From: Cladocopium goreaui | Taxonomy: Eukaryota > Sar > Dinophyceae > Suessiales > Symbiodiniaceae | DNA length: 64,000 nucleotides | Direction: 5' to 3' | NCBI GenBank assembly: GCA_947184155.2 | Contig: CAMXCT020000485.1 | Coordinates: forward strand, 160,791-224,790 | In this document: one piece after another, positions 12,201 to 22,959 of the stretch | How the letters are laid out: the number at the start of each line of letters is the position of its first letter | Position numbering within the stretch: position 1 is the first letter of the stretch | The notes under the pieces: model-generated | The model's input: only the letters and a program-made list of their open reading frames with translations | What the model was told of the DNA's origin: nothing | Database searches by the model: none | Position numbers and translations under genes: made by a program

Positions 12201-12990
12201 TCACAGAACAATCTTGAGCCGGCCGTGGTAGTGCTGCAACCCCTCCAATTTCCAGTCAGGGTCATAGTATTTTCCAATGCCCACCCGAAAATCCATTGAG
12301 ACTCTCAGGCACTTGGTTGGATTGGGTGGGGCGTAATGTCGCACCAAGGTCCCATGAAACATGGCAATTCTCCCAACATCCAACGCGAGTGGATGAAAAT
12401 CTCCGGTGTTTGGCCCGGACTCCACCCAAAGGGTCGTCTGTGTGCGGCTGTAGTCCGTCAACGGCATCCAGAAATTGATTTCCCCATCCTTAAGCTGAGA
12501 AGGTGCGGAACGTAGACAATATTGCCAACGTGCCATAATGAACCAGTTATGTTGTAATAGCGATATATAACCTGCAGGAAGAGACCTATTGAAATTCATC
12601 CCAAAATTATCTGCTGAAAATCTGGGGCTGCTGCTTGGTGCCCAAATTCCGCATCCCTGTGAAGGCGTCGGGGCCGTTCACTAGGACCAGGCTGCAGCCG
12701 CAAAGTCGGGGGAAATTGGCAGAAAAACGCCGTTTCTTCGTATTCTTCACACAGGTGTTCCTGTTACGAAAAACTATGGCACATTAGAAGGCACAAAGGA
12801 TATCAGCCAGGTGAAGTGATCAAATTTTGCGGAGTATGATGCTGTGATATACATGATATACTAACATACTGTCTGTTGTGTAGCTGTTTGGCTGTGATGT
12901 CTGTGACAGCTCCTCGATCAGATTGGACTTCAAGTGAGGGCAAATGACTTCCTTCAGCAGAAGCTCGTAGCATGCCAAGAAGTCCGAGCT
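12201..12990 (-). CDS. 2-oxoglutarate/Fe(II) oxygenase-like protein (StrG / phytanoyl-hydroxylase type)
   Basis: Three exons are supported. The first starts at 12,989 after a GGACAG acceptor and contains SDFLACYELLLKEVICPHL; its 3' edge is unclear. The second, 12,635-12,760, is 42 codons in phase 0 and contains CQFPPTLRLQPGPS and HRDAEFGHQ. The third, 12,201-12,488, contains DGEINFWMPLTD, TLWVES, DFHPLALDVG, MFHGTLVRHY, RVSMDFRV and a stop. The HxD in HRDAEF and the later H in HGTLVRHY fit the iron-binding triad of this fold, and the R of RVSMDFRV fits 2-oxoglutarate binding (family knowledge). The intron between exons two and three begins with GC and joins HQ to DGE exactly as the family alignment would expect. 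Substrate is unknown. Homologues of this kind hydroxylate small molecules or lipids. N-terminal exons probably lie at 13.4-14.1 kb. Confidence 0.68.
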
Positions 12991-13419
12991 GTCCAGGATA
13001 CATTGCCTGGTGATTGTGCAGCTGGTCATGGAACTGCAAAATGGTGACAACAAAATAGCCCGGAAACAGGTTGTTGCTAAACACGTCTTGTGCCAAATCG
13101 CGTCTTAACCCATTCTTGCCAAGATGCCTCCAGCCTCAGCTGTCATGATGAGTCATGTCTCACACGCCAAAACGATTCCATCAGGCTACAGAGGCTACAA
13201 GGCTGTTATTCCCCGTGCCGTAACTGTCACCTTCAAATCTTTCACCCTCGCCAAGCACATCCAATCAGCTTCTTTTTTCTTTTTTGTGTTGCATTGCCGC
13301 ATTGTTGTGCATGTATGGTCATGTATGTTAAACAAGTTTATAACAAGTACACACACATACGTGTGTATATATATATATATCATTATATATATATATATAT
13401 CAAAATATTTGAGCCTCGG

Positions 13420-14132
13420 GCGTTTCTCGTACTTGAACGAGCTGAAGACTTCCTGGCACCGGGAGACAACTGTACGGAACTCTAAAGCCCTTCCGTTCAG
13501 ATCTAACCTCAAAATCTCTGGTGACATCAAAATCACTGGCAAATGGATCTTCATCTCCAACTAGGAAAGTCAATGGAAAGCATAGGTTTTGATGTCTTGA
13601 CCCATCCCCATACTCAAAAACCTCCAAGAAACATCAAAGCTAACAATTTTGATGATTCTGGCGCACCTCCTTGGCTTGAAAGAGCTCAAGCTCCTCGCTG
13701 CTCCCATAGGATCCGAAACCAATCTTTGGCCCAGCCCACTGCAACAAGGAGGCAACATGGCTTCGGAAGTCATACTTCCTCGGGTTGTACCTCAACATAT
13801 CAGCCGCCTTCGCAAAAACATGCAGCAAGCAAACTGCTGTCAGCCATCAGTTTTCAGAGATCCAAACCCCTTCCAATCTCTCCAAAACATATTATATATA
13901 CACAAGGATCCATGACTTTGCTTGGTGTCATCCACCAACATATGCCAACTACTTCCCGGTCAAGTCGCGTCAATTGCTCTTCGGCGCGCATGACAGCGGG
14001 GAGCTCTTCTTCAACTTGGGGTCTTGGGGCCTGTAACCTCAAAAGCTCTGACAGGACACAGTGGAACGATAACGAAATGCATCGAAATGCACTTCCTTCT
14101 TCTGAAAATGCATCAGCATCAGAATAAGTCAA
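13420..14132 (-). CDS. candidate N-terminal exons, gene uncertain
   Basis: Three minus-strand stretches look coding: about 13.42-13.55 kb (EILRLDLNGRALEF), 13.64-13.83 kb (AADMLRYNPRKYDFRSHVAS) and 13.95-14.10 kb (VEEELPAVMRAEEQLTRLDR). They could be the 5' part of the oxygenase-like gene or the 3' part of the PDZ/PX gene; both read in this direction. Antisense open frames of similar length exist. Splice edges were not resolved. Confidence 0.35.
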
Positions 14133-14620
14133 GCAAAGTCAAGCTGCAACATACGTTCTCCCAAGGATGCTGGAACCCCAAGTTTGGCAAGCGCATCGTA
14201 TCCTGCAAGATTGGTTGAATCCGGGATCAAAATGTCTCAAGTATGACCACGTATGCATAGTTATGATTGGAAACAACATCTGGTACATGCTCTTACGTTG
14301 ACTGATATATGATATACATTGATATACATGAATATGATGTCACATGATATCGGCTGATACTATAAGTTCCTGTACACTTTGACAATTCATGACAAGTTGA
14401 TGGTCCTTCTCCACCTTTCTTCGGCTCTTCTGCTTCAGACACCTCTTCTTTTGCGAGGTCCGCCATGATCCCCAGGTTTCAAACGGAAACTACATCTTTC
14501 CAAGGATGCTCTTAAGCTTGATCATTTCAGATTAGCTTAGTGTTGCTTGAGCCAGATTCCCGCGGCAAAGCAGTGACTGTTCAAAGGGTGGGCGTTCATC
14601 TGGAGAACCAGATCAGGGGA

Positions 14621-15530
14621 CTATAGGGGACGGGAGGGCACTGACTGACACCAAGTCCGGTCAAACAGAGTAACCGCCCGTGGGGCACCGGTTGGGCAGT
14701 TGGGCAGCAATTGATGCCTGCCATCAATGTTCTTTGCATGACCGCCATGGAAGCAGAGCACCAGAGTCAAGGCCTCCAACTTCAACATCTGCTCATGGCA
14801 CCGCTTCAAAGAGAGACGTTGGCGGTCTGCGTGGTTTCCCTTTTGCTGAACTTGCCTCATTAAAATGTTGGTTTTGTCTGTGGTCCCGTTGCTACCATCA
14901 ACATTCACATGATTTCATGCGTTGAGCTTTTGATGAGCCACGCTTCATGTTATATCCCCCGAGGAGCACAAGCTTGGAGCTTGAACCACGACCGCCAGAG
15001 TGCCAATGCATCAATGTCAGAAGCTCGTGAGAAAAGAATTGGCAACAACTAAAGTATTAAACTTTATATTAAACACTGACAACAACATTTACCAAAATCT
15101 TCAGCATCCAGAGCCTGTGAGTAACCTCCTTTGGAGAAGTGGAACAGCAGCCCCTGTGCCAACTTCACACTTGGTTGACACGGGGCTATGGCATGGCTCT
15201 TCAAATTCTTCATGTTCACAGAGTCTACTTGAGTCTCTCCTGAAGGCACGGCCTGATGGCGCTCAACCAAAATGCGACTGTTGCCAGCCTGCACCATGGA
15301 CATCGGTGGACATCAGACTAGGGCCACTAGGAATGGCAGGGAATGGTGGAACTCGCCCAGCTGACCCAAAATTCCCAAGTCCCTGGGCAGATGGCAGCTG
15401 CGCCATTTTTTATTTGGATTTCCCCGGTGGCTCTGCTGTTGGTAGCCTGGGCTCACAGCGCACGGGACACGAAAGGCACACGGCAAACAATAGAAATCAA
15501 CAGAATGCAATAATGCGAAAAACAACACGT
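14621..15530 (-). CDS. candidate C-terminal exons of the PDZ/PX gene
   Basis: The minus strand carries an open stretch at 14,627-14,850 with LSLKRCHEQMLKLEALTLVL and FHGGHAKNIDGRHQL. A Pro/Ser/Gly-rich open stretch lies at about 15.27-15.42 kb (MAQLPSAQGLGNFGSAGRVP), and another at 15.08-15.30 kb. Position and strand suggest continuation of the PDZ/PX gene after its PX-like exon at 15,786, but no splice chain was verified. Functions are unknown. Confidence 0.3.
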
Positions 15531-15679
15531 AGCATAGAAGTATTTAAACATATTTATATAAACCATTTATCTTAACATGTTCACAAGACATGAAAACATA
15601 TGTGAGCTCAATTGAGCTCATGTGAAAACACCCGGAACAGGATTGAGAGCTTCGTCGCGGCAAGAAGCGGAGCGTGCAG

Positions 15680-17545
15680 GAACGTGAGAGTCAAGCCAGC
15701 TATAGCGGGCGAAACTTCGGTTTTGTTGATCGCAGCGATCAAACGACGCAGCCAGTTGCACAACCGCGCTGTTGTGCCACTCGGCCCTAAGTTGTCAAAA
15801 CTTATGTGTTATAGGCTGCATGGAAGAAGACCTTCCTGTATGTACATTATATACATATATATATAAATATATTATATAATTATATATAATAGCATATATA
15901 ATTATATATATATCATATATTCATGTACAACACCATATTTATATAAACATATTATATATATATAATTACAATTGTAATTATAATATATATATATATATAC
16001 ATATACATACATCAACATATCACCCTTGACTCTGCTCTTGGAAGGAAATGGATGGTACACATTGCTTTCAAGTCTCCACCAGAGTGTGCAAAGGGCGTGT
16101 CATCGAAAATTGCTCTGTACTCATTGATTTCCATACTGAACTTGATTCGGTCGTGGAGCTCCCCTCGCAACTGTGACAGTCGTCTTGGAGCCTCCCATCT
16201 CGGTGTTTCCTCAGCTGCCGCAATTTACCATGAAATGAGGCAAAACAGTCAAAACATAGAAAAAAAAAGTACATAATAATCATGTACTGTACAATCATGT
16301 AATGGCTGTAGTTTGCACAAGGTACTGGGGGATCGGTGATGGCCATTATTTCGCATTCGAGAATGTACCAGGTATGGCCTGCTTGTTCGATGTGCTGACA
16401 CACGTTGATGCCCAGAGTTGGCTTCAAACTGCCCATGCTCAAGGGGCTCCACATCTTGTTGGTTAGCACTTTGTAGCCGTACAGCCCCAGGAAGAAGACC
16501 TCCTGCTGCACGAAGTGCTCCACAGCGCAAACTGCTGCTGCCCTCCATACCTCGTCGGAGTGTGGGCCTGCACCTTCAGTGACACTACGCAAAGCCAAAT
16601 TCGACTCCTCAGACACTGCGCCACTGCGCCACTGCGCGCTATGGAACAAATGTCGGAACTAAGCAAATGCAATTTGCATATCAATTTTTGTAAATTGGGT
16701 GGAAGAGACAATAACATTATGAAACAAATAATGATACATAATGCACTTTCAAGATCTTTCAAGTTGGCTTCGAATCCCAGGGTCCATCACTTCGATGCTT
16801 CTGCTTTCTTTGCCCGACCTAGGGTCAAACTGCGCCCGTTGTGGAAGTGGCTTTGACCTCGAGTGTGTCGAACAAAGGGGGCTGCTGTGAAACCATGGTA
16901 TACGATGGTCATTAGCAGATTTGGAAGCTGCAAAAGAAATTAAGAGCAGAACTTCAACGGCTCCTCTCAGTACTTTGCGTTTGCGAGAGTTTCACGCGAA
17001 ACAACTCACTGATACTTCATACCAAAATCATGTGAAATCCGTTGCAACTAGCTGATGCTGGCAGGTCTCCTGGCGGTGAATCTTCATGACCAGAACTGGT
17101 GAACATCGCAAATGGTGTATCATGTTCAAATACTCAGCAGCACCATTGATCTCGACAATGAGATCGCGCTCCTGGAGTGACTGTTGCATACTGCTGCAGC
17201 TGGGGGCCCAACATTCAACTCAGTGCGCAACTTTGCGCAGTGCGCCACTATACAAAAAAGCTCAGTGCCACACGATGACACGGGGTGAGACTACACTTGA
17301 CTACACTAGCAAGTATCAGCAATACAATGTCAATACAAGTAGTAATTGTATGTAATTGTGATATCTTGTGGTCAAGGGCGGGTCCGTCGACATGTCATGC
17401 AGAAAAACCGTTACAACTGTACAAAGCATGGGAATTGCGGCAGTCCTCTACGGATCGCATCGGGTGAACTTCGTTCCATGATGCAACGACACCTCTCTCG
17501 TGGACAGCTGTTACCATCAGGCCCTGTCCAAATCTCATGACCTCA
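15680..17545 (-). CDS. PDZ and PX-like domain protein (core exons)
   Basis: The PDZ domain is split over two exons: 17.455-17.545 kb with LMVTAVHERGVVASWNEVHP, and 17.11-17.19 kb with LQERDLIVEINGA, the usual GDxIxxVNG position. An exon at about 16.79-16.86 kb (SLTLGRAKKAEAS) may close the domain. Exon 16,344-16,612 carries FVQQEVFFLGLYGYKV and HTWYILECEIM, then 16,080-16,209 carries ETPRWEAPRRLSQLRGELHD and TPFAHS, then the exon starting at 15,786 carries PSGTTARLCNWLRRL and LTLTFLHA. The last three match a PX fold: strand, basic WEAPRRL site, helix, Pro-containing loop and closing helices. The 16,344/16,209 intron begins GC and the 16,080/15,786 intron begins GT; phases fit. PX domains bind phosphoinositides, so an endosomal or membrane-sorting role is inferred. 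PDZ plus PX recalls sorting nexin 27, but homology is not shown. Confidence 0.6.
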
Positions 17546-17639
17546 GGGCGGTTTATGGCGGTTTGATATGGTTTGATCATAATGCACAGCTCAGCCTGGT
17601 TGGCTTTACTGATCGGAGGCTAAGCCGCTAAGCCGCTAA

Positions 17640-18680
17640 GCTCAATGCTGTAAATCCCAATTTGCAGCCAAAGATTGGTCGCAAAATCGCCTCGAGACAT
17701 TCCACGATGCGCATCCAGCAACTGCAAACCATAAACAGATATAAACAGAAACAATCAGAAACAGCACCATTGGCATTCCATTGGCAACATATGCAACATT
17801 GATATACATTGATCAACATTGGAGATATTGCAGGCTGATCAGGCTGGTCGCTTGGAATTCTTCTGGCTCGTCTTCTAAGGAGACCTGCAGCTGTGCCAAA
17901 TCCTCGTTCAAGGACCTTAGCGCTGGATCATCTGGATCTCAGCATCTTCAGAATGTTGGCATTGTCCGAGTTGAGACAATTCTGTTCATGCTGTTTCGGG
18001 TTGTTTCCTATTGAGTCCCAATGTTTCCCAATGCATGCCGCCATTGAAACCCTTGAATTTCATTGAATTTCAGGAGTATCTATGAATCCGTCGCAGTCGC
18101 AGAGTGTCACAACGCATGAGCACCTGACACCTAAGATCTACTTGCCTAAGCAGCTGAGAATTCAAGGTCCTCCAGAAAGATGGTTTGCAAAATATCATGA
18201 TGCGAAGCTGTTTCTGGCATATTCGTCCACTATGCGGCACCGTGAAGTGGTAATTCTGTGCATGTTTAATCAGGCAGCAACTGAAGCCAAGAGACTGGCT
18301 GTGCAAAGTTGCAGCTTCCTCCATGATTTGTTCGAGGTTGGACTGGCTCTGTGGTAAGTCATGGGCCTGCTTCCAACACGACGATAAATGATTAAAATGC
18401 AACAACAAGTGCAATCCAATGTGCTTGATAGAACACTTATAATATGTTAACAATTTAATACAAATACATCAATTTACAACATATTCAGATGTATCGATCT
18501 AGGTTGTCCAACCCCAACAAGACATAGAAAGCAACACACCTCCGCTGTTCGGCTGGGAATTGGCAGGGAAAGCGGAGGAGGCCCCTCCCGATGTGGCACT
18601 GTAGCAACCTCCGCCATTGGCAGAGGATTTTGCCTTGAGCCTTTGATGAAATGGCATGGCGAGATGCGGAAAATAGGCAC
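17640..18680 (-). CDS. upstream exons, probably N-terminal part of the PDZ/PX gene
   Basis: Minus-strand coding-like stretches occur at about 17.65-17.72 kb (LLDAHRGMSRGDFATNLWLQ), 17.85-17.94 kb (DPALRSLNEDLAQLQVSLED), 18.28-18.37 kb (SQSNLEQIMEEAATLHSQ) and 18.50-18.65 kb (Ser/Gly-rich, SSANGGGCYSATSGGASSAF). They have the short-exon style of the neighbours and read toward the PDZ exons. The glutamate-rich and serine-rich character suggests a flexible N-terminal region. Joining has not been verified. Confidence 0.4.
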
Positions 18681-18984
18681 ATATAGGCACATCTGGAATA
18701 AAATGTGTCACAGAGATTCACAGAGCACTTCAAGAGGAGAACAGCTCACAAGCATGTGCATGCTTTCTAGTAAATGGATGCAAATGGACAATTACAAACA
18801 AGCACGAACCAATCTGTCCAACCTCATCATCAAAGACCGACTGGAGGACCTACGGTACAGCAAGCTGGTGGGCTTGCAAGCAGCAAGACATACAGTAGCA
18901 AGCAAGCAAAGGACGTGACGCATGAATAAAATGAGATACAACCAAGAGCAGTGATCGAAGATGAAAAAAACCACCAAGAGCAGT

Positions 18985-19960
18985 TTAGAACACAACCTTT
19001 AAGAGAACATAGAGCATGAGCAATGAGCGTGCAAGATATTTGGGCACCCGAAGAGTAACGCACAGCCAAACGGAATAACAAATCTGCGGGCCGACCTCAA
19101 TTTTGTCATCGACAAAGTGGGAAATGCCAAGCTTTTGACAGGCAACTCCCTTCCCCGTAGGCCTGAAGCAACCAATGCGAAGCTGCTCGTAACTGGATTC
19201 AATAAGTTGACCATATGACCAACGGTCTGGTTGTGGAAGAGGCTCGGACCCATCCACTGTCCGAACGAAAATTATGTTTTCCTTTGGGAGGCCCGTCACC
19301 TGCCGAGAGTCCCTTTTCAAGAACACGTCTTGCCGACACCAGCAAGGCTCGCGGCAACCAGCAATCTTACCAGACTCGGCCTCACAGAAGTTGATTGTCT
19401 CATGGAGCCACCTTAGTTCCGCCAGATCCCGGAGAGATATTGAAACATCATGGGTATGAAATAAATGGTAAAGGCTGATTTCCTTCGCTCTCCGCTCTCT
19501 GCACCTCTCTGCTCTCTTAATTTTTCCCTACGCCTCTTGAGATTCTTCATGACTGATTCCGTGCCGTCCGTCTCCTGCATGCACTCGCTTGCCTGTAGAA
19601 TAAGCCATCATAGTATCTAGATGTCTCCAGTGCGTAACGTCTCGCCTTTCTTGCCAACAATTATACCACCCGTGCTTGTGGATCTTTTGGGCATTGTGCC
19701 CATGATTGCACAAGTGGCCCCTTGCTTCATTAGTTAGTTACATTTCATTACATTTAATTATTATAGTTTCCTTGGCATCTGACAATTCCATTCTCCGATG
19801 CATACGTCCACCAGGTCGAACCTGCTAGTGATGCTAGTGGAGTGCCATGCAAGGCATGGTGCGAGATGATGCGAGATGGGAATGCCAGCCTTGCTGACAA
19901 GAAAGGTGTTAGATGGTCCGAAGACTTGGGTGATCTTTTTCACCTCAGCCGAATGAAGTC
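18985..19960 (-). CDS. HAD-like protein
   Basis: Four exons are suggested. About 19.88-19.96 kb encodes FGPSNTFLVSKAG. The exon ending at 19,381 encodes LRWLHETINFCE. Exon 19,258-19,299 encodes VTGLPKENIIFVRT in 14 codons. About 19.09-19.16 kb encodes PTGKGVACQKLGISHFVDDK. The order (strand ending in SKAG, helix, TGLP..NI.F, then GKG..K..LGI.HFVDD) matches the second half of HAD-superfamily hydrolase-like proteins, where the lysine and the DD motif bind the metal-phosphate centre. The first Asp motif (DxDxT) should lie upstream and was not found. The donor after FCE is GC, in phase with VTG. Edges of the last exon are not settled, and reaction and substrate are unknown. Confidence 0.5.
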
Positions 19961-20329
19961 ACTTGTTCTTTTCCACAACGCAAAGGCAGCACGTGACTTT
20001 ACACTTGCTTCATCTTGTTTCATCTTGATCTTCGCCCCTGCGACCATTGTGGTCAGGAGTTGGGTCTGTCAGAATGTGGCACTGGTTACCTCTGATCACC
20101 ACAATCTGAGGCCAGGGGCGGCATCCAATGCTCCATCTGCCTCCCAGCTAGCATCCCACCTCAAAAATGCTAGGAGTAAACGATACATACACACACATAT
20201 ATATATAAATAATATAGTATAGTATAATATAATATAACATAATAATACATTTATTTTTTCCCAGCCGTACCCTGCAATGAAAACTAGTCAAGGTCAATAT
20301 CACTTGATACCATCTGAATCCATCTGATA

Positions 20330-21590
20330 TGATGCCAGCAATCCGCAGATTCCACATTGATTCCACTGGGATTCCGGCTCATCATAAGATCCCCTGTACC
20401 TGGGATCACCTTCTCGGGTGAGGACCTTGGTCAGCAAATAAAAAATGATCTGGGGTCGATAGGTCGATGTCAGAATCCAAGGCGGATTATTGAACAAATG
20501 CCACACCACTTCAAGAGGTTGGTATAAGAGAGTGCTACCTATCTGCTCATTCATGTACGAATATATGTATGTAAAAATGACTGTACTTATAAATATACCC
20601 AAAAATGTATTATATAATCTATTTATTTATAGGCATACAAGAAAAGCAAAAAAACAATAACCAACGAAAATGTCCCTTCCTTTTTCATCATTTGCCAGCC
20701 GTGTAGCTCCTCCAATATCGATTCCAATGCGCGGCTCAGTACCAGGTGCCTGTGATGATCAGTGAAGCACATCAGCATATCCCTTCCGCCATCCACGCCA
20801 CAGGGTGAGTCACTGAGGATTCGCACGTTGGGCTTGTTGGCCGCAGTCTCCAAGAAAAGTGGCGTTGTTGGATATTCCTTGGACGGCACTACAATGACTA
20901 CACGCTGTAGACTGTGAAGTCTTTCTTAAATCATCGGAGATCTTCGCATATCATGGGCATTTCAGGCAGTAAGGGCCCCACACTCCATGAATACCTTTGA
21001 CGACTGCATATGCCCCAAAAGCAGCTGTGCTCTGCAGCCAGTGAGGCTCGTAGAAGGCAACGCTTGACCACTCTGAGGGTGCAACCTCCTGGTGAATTGC
21101 TTCCCTGAACCACCTTCTACATCGTCTTCAGACTCACTTTGCGAGCCTAAAATGGCTTTCACTCAGGGAAATGGTGTCGGGTAGGTCTTGGAATACGATT
21201 GGGATGAACAGAGGGGGTAAAACTCTTTCTCAAAATAAACTCTTTGTCATTGTGTTTGTATGGGAATACGATCACACACAGAAACCAACACACACACACA
21301 AACACACATGTATACATCAAATTATATATATATATATATATGTATGTGCACATATATCAACACAATGCATTCAATTTATTATACCTATTGTTACTGTATA
21401 TATATATATTTATAATTTGTCGTATCATGTCGTATCACACTGGAAACAGAAACTCTGCGCCTGGCCAGGTAGGCTTTGGGTCCGGCTTTGATTCGAAGGT
21501 GGCCTCCGGCACTGTTGGCGGAGGAGTCCTCACAGCGGAAAGGACCAACAGCGCCTTGCTATGTCAAACCATGGGCTTCTAGCGTAACAT
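20330..21590 (-). CDS. unrecognised multi-exon gene
   Basis: Several minus-strand stretches look like exons: 21.47-21.57 kb (Pro-rich, AVRTPPPTVPEATFESKPDP), 20.94-21.09 kb after a TTCACCAG acceptor (APSEWSSVAFYEPHWLQSTA), 20.69-20.90 kb (VVIVVPSKEYPTTPLFLETA, then NVRILSDSPCGVDGGRDMLM) and 20.36-20.53 kb (PLEVVWHLFNNPPWIL). A segment of strong beta-type residues followed by a Gly/Asp loop suggests a globular enzyme, but I do not recognise the family. The exons sit upstream of the HAD-like gene and could even be its N-terminal part. Confidence 0.4.
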
Positions 21591-22026
21591 TTTGGTAAAC
21601 CAACAATGATGCGATACAATAGGCTATATTGGCATGACACACACACACACAGATATATATATATATATAATCACATGTATGTATAATCATATGTATATAT
21701 ATATATTTTGATTTTACATATATGTGATTCTATATATATATATATAGTTGGAACTAGTTGGATATATAGCCCCAAAAAAGATCATATTATTTGGGGTTGT
21801 CTCAAAATGGAAGGTTCACCGCTCCTTTACAGCAAGTTTAAAGCGGAAAAGGATGATAAACCATGGAATGGAATTGGCCTCCAGATTTTGAAACTGCGGC
21901 ACCCCCCAAATGGGACACCCAAATACACAATACAACTATATTACTATATTTATGTATTATTTGAATTATGTAATATACCTCCCCCATGAAGGGATGAATT
22001 GCACGGGCCTGAAATGATCTGAATTA

Positions 22027-22112
22027 AAATCCGAGGCCGGGGCAGGGCTGCCTTTGGAAAAGTGTATGCAGTCAGATCATCGTCTGGTCAGTGGGTCATC
22101 GGTGATATCGGT
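22027..22112 (+). CDS. exon-sized fragment like a protein-kinase glycine loop
   Basis: The plus strand reads IRGRGRAAFGKVYAVRSSSG followed by QWV and then a possible GT donor. It resembles the GxGxFGxVYAV start of eukaryotic protein-kinase domains. The usual VAVK strand, the HRD loop and DFG were looked for downstream on the plus strand to 24 kb and not found. It is the only convincing plus-strand exon in a region otherwise coded on the minus strand, so it may be a stray duplicated exon, a decayed gene or a chance match. Confidence 0.35.
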
Positions 22113-22959
22113 GGTTGTTGTATTGCAAGAAAAGCTTCTTTGAAATGCGAGCACCTGTTTTGACATGAGATTCAGCAAGAATGGCATTCAAACCGAACCT
22201 TTTCTCTGTGGTCCAGATCTTGACATAATGTCTGAGGTCTGCCCAACCAACTCAAGCCACAAATCACTGTTTAGTATTGTATAAGTTTTGGACCTTCTTA
22301 CATCATTACCACATGACGGGAGCAAGCTTCAGCTCAGAACTCAAACAATCCTAAACTCCTAAAAAATGTAAGCTCATCAAGAGGAGAATGCGAGGATTTT
22401 GAGGACGAGTCGTTGGGCAGCCCACAGAGATATCGTACAATGGTGACACTGCATTAAAAGGAGCTTCTTTTGAACCCGTCAGGAAGTGCTGCACATTGGC
22501 ACTTCCGTGCTACAACAATCTCTAGTGCAATTTTGACACTCAGAATCCAACAGATTTCGCCCGAAAAAAGGCCTCAAAGTTGTCACTTTGCTGGACATCT
22601 CCCAAGCTCCATCCTAAAAACATTGGAACTTAATAATTGGAGTACTGCCCGTTCCTATCATTTCCTATCCATAGTTGGAGGCACCATGGTGCTCGATGGT
22701 GCAGCACCTGGCTAGACTTGGGATGACCTGGCTACATCTAGGCTGCAACCATGCGGCTGGCGACCTCTGATCCACATCGCCTCCAAAGCCCAGGATTCAA
22801 AATGAATCGACTGCAGAAAGGTAAGATGCTGAGGCTACCTTGAACATCTTGAACTGTTATGGTAACTGGTGCTTTCGAATGCTGAGATATCTAAATTATC
22901 TAAATAATTCTAAATACTCGCAAAATCTCGCAAACCTCTTTCATATGGTCTTTTTCATC

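Noticed and set aside
22420-22445. HRDI-like tetrapeptide considered as a kinase catalytic loop
   Set aside because: The residues after it (VQW) do not fit the KPxN part of the loop and no DFG follows, so it does not support a kinase gene.
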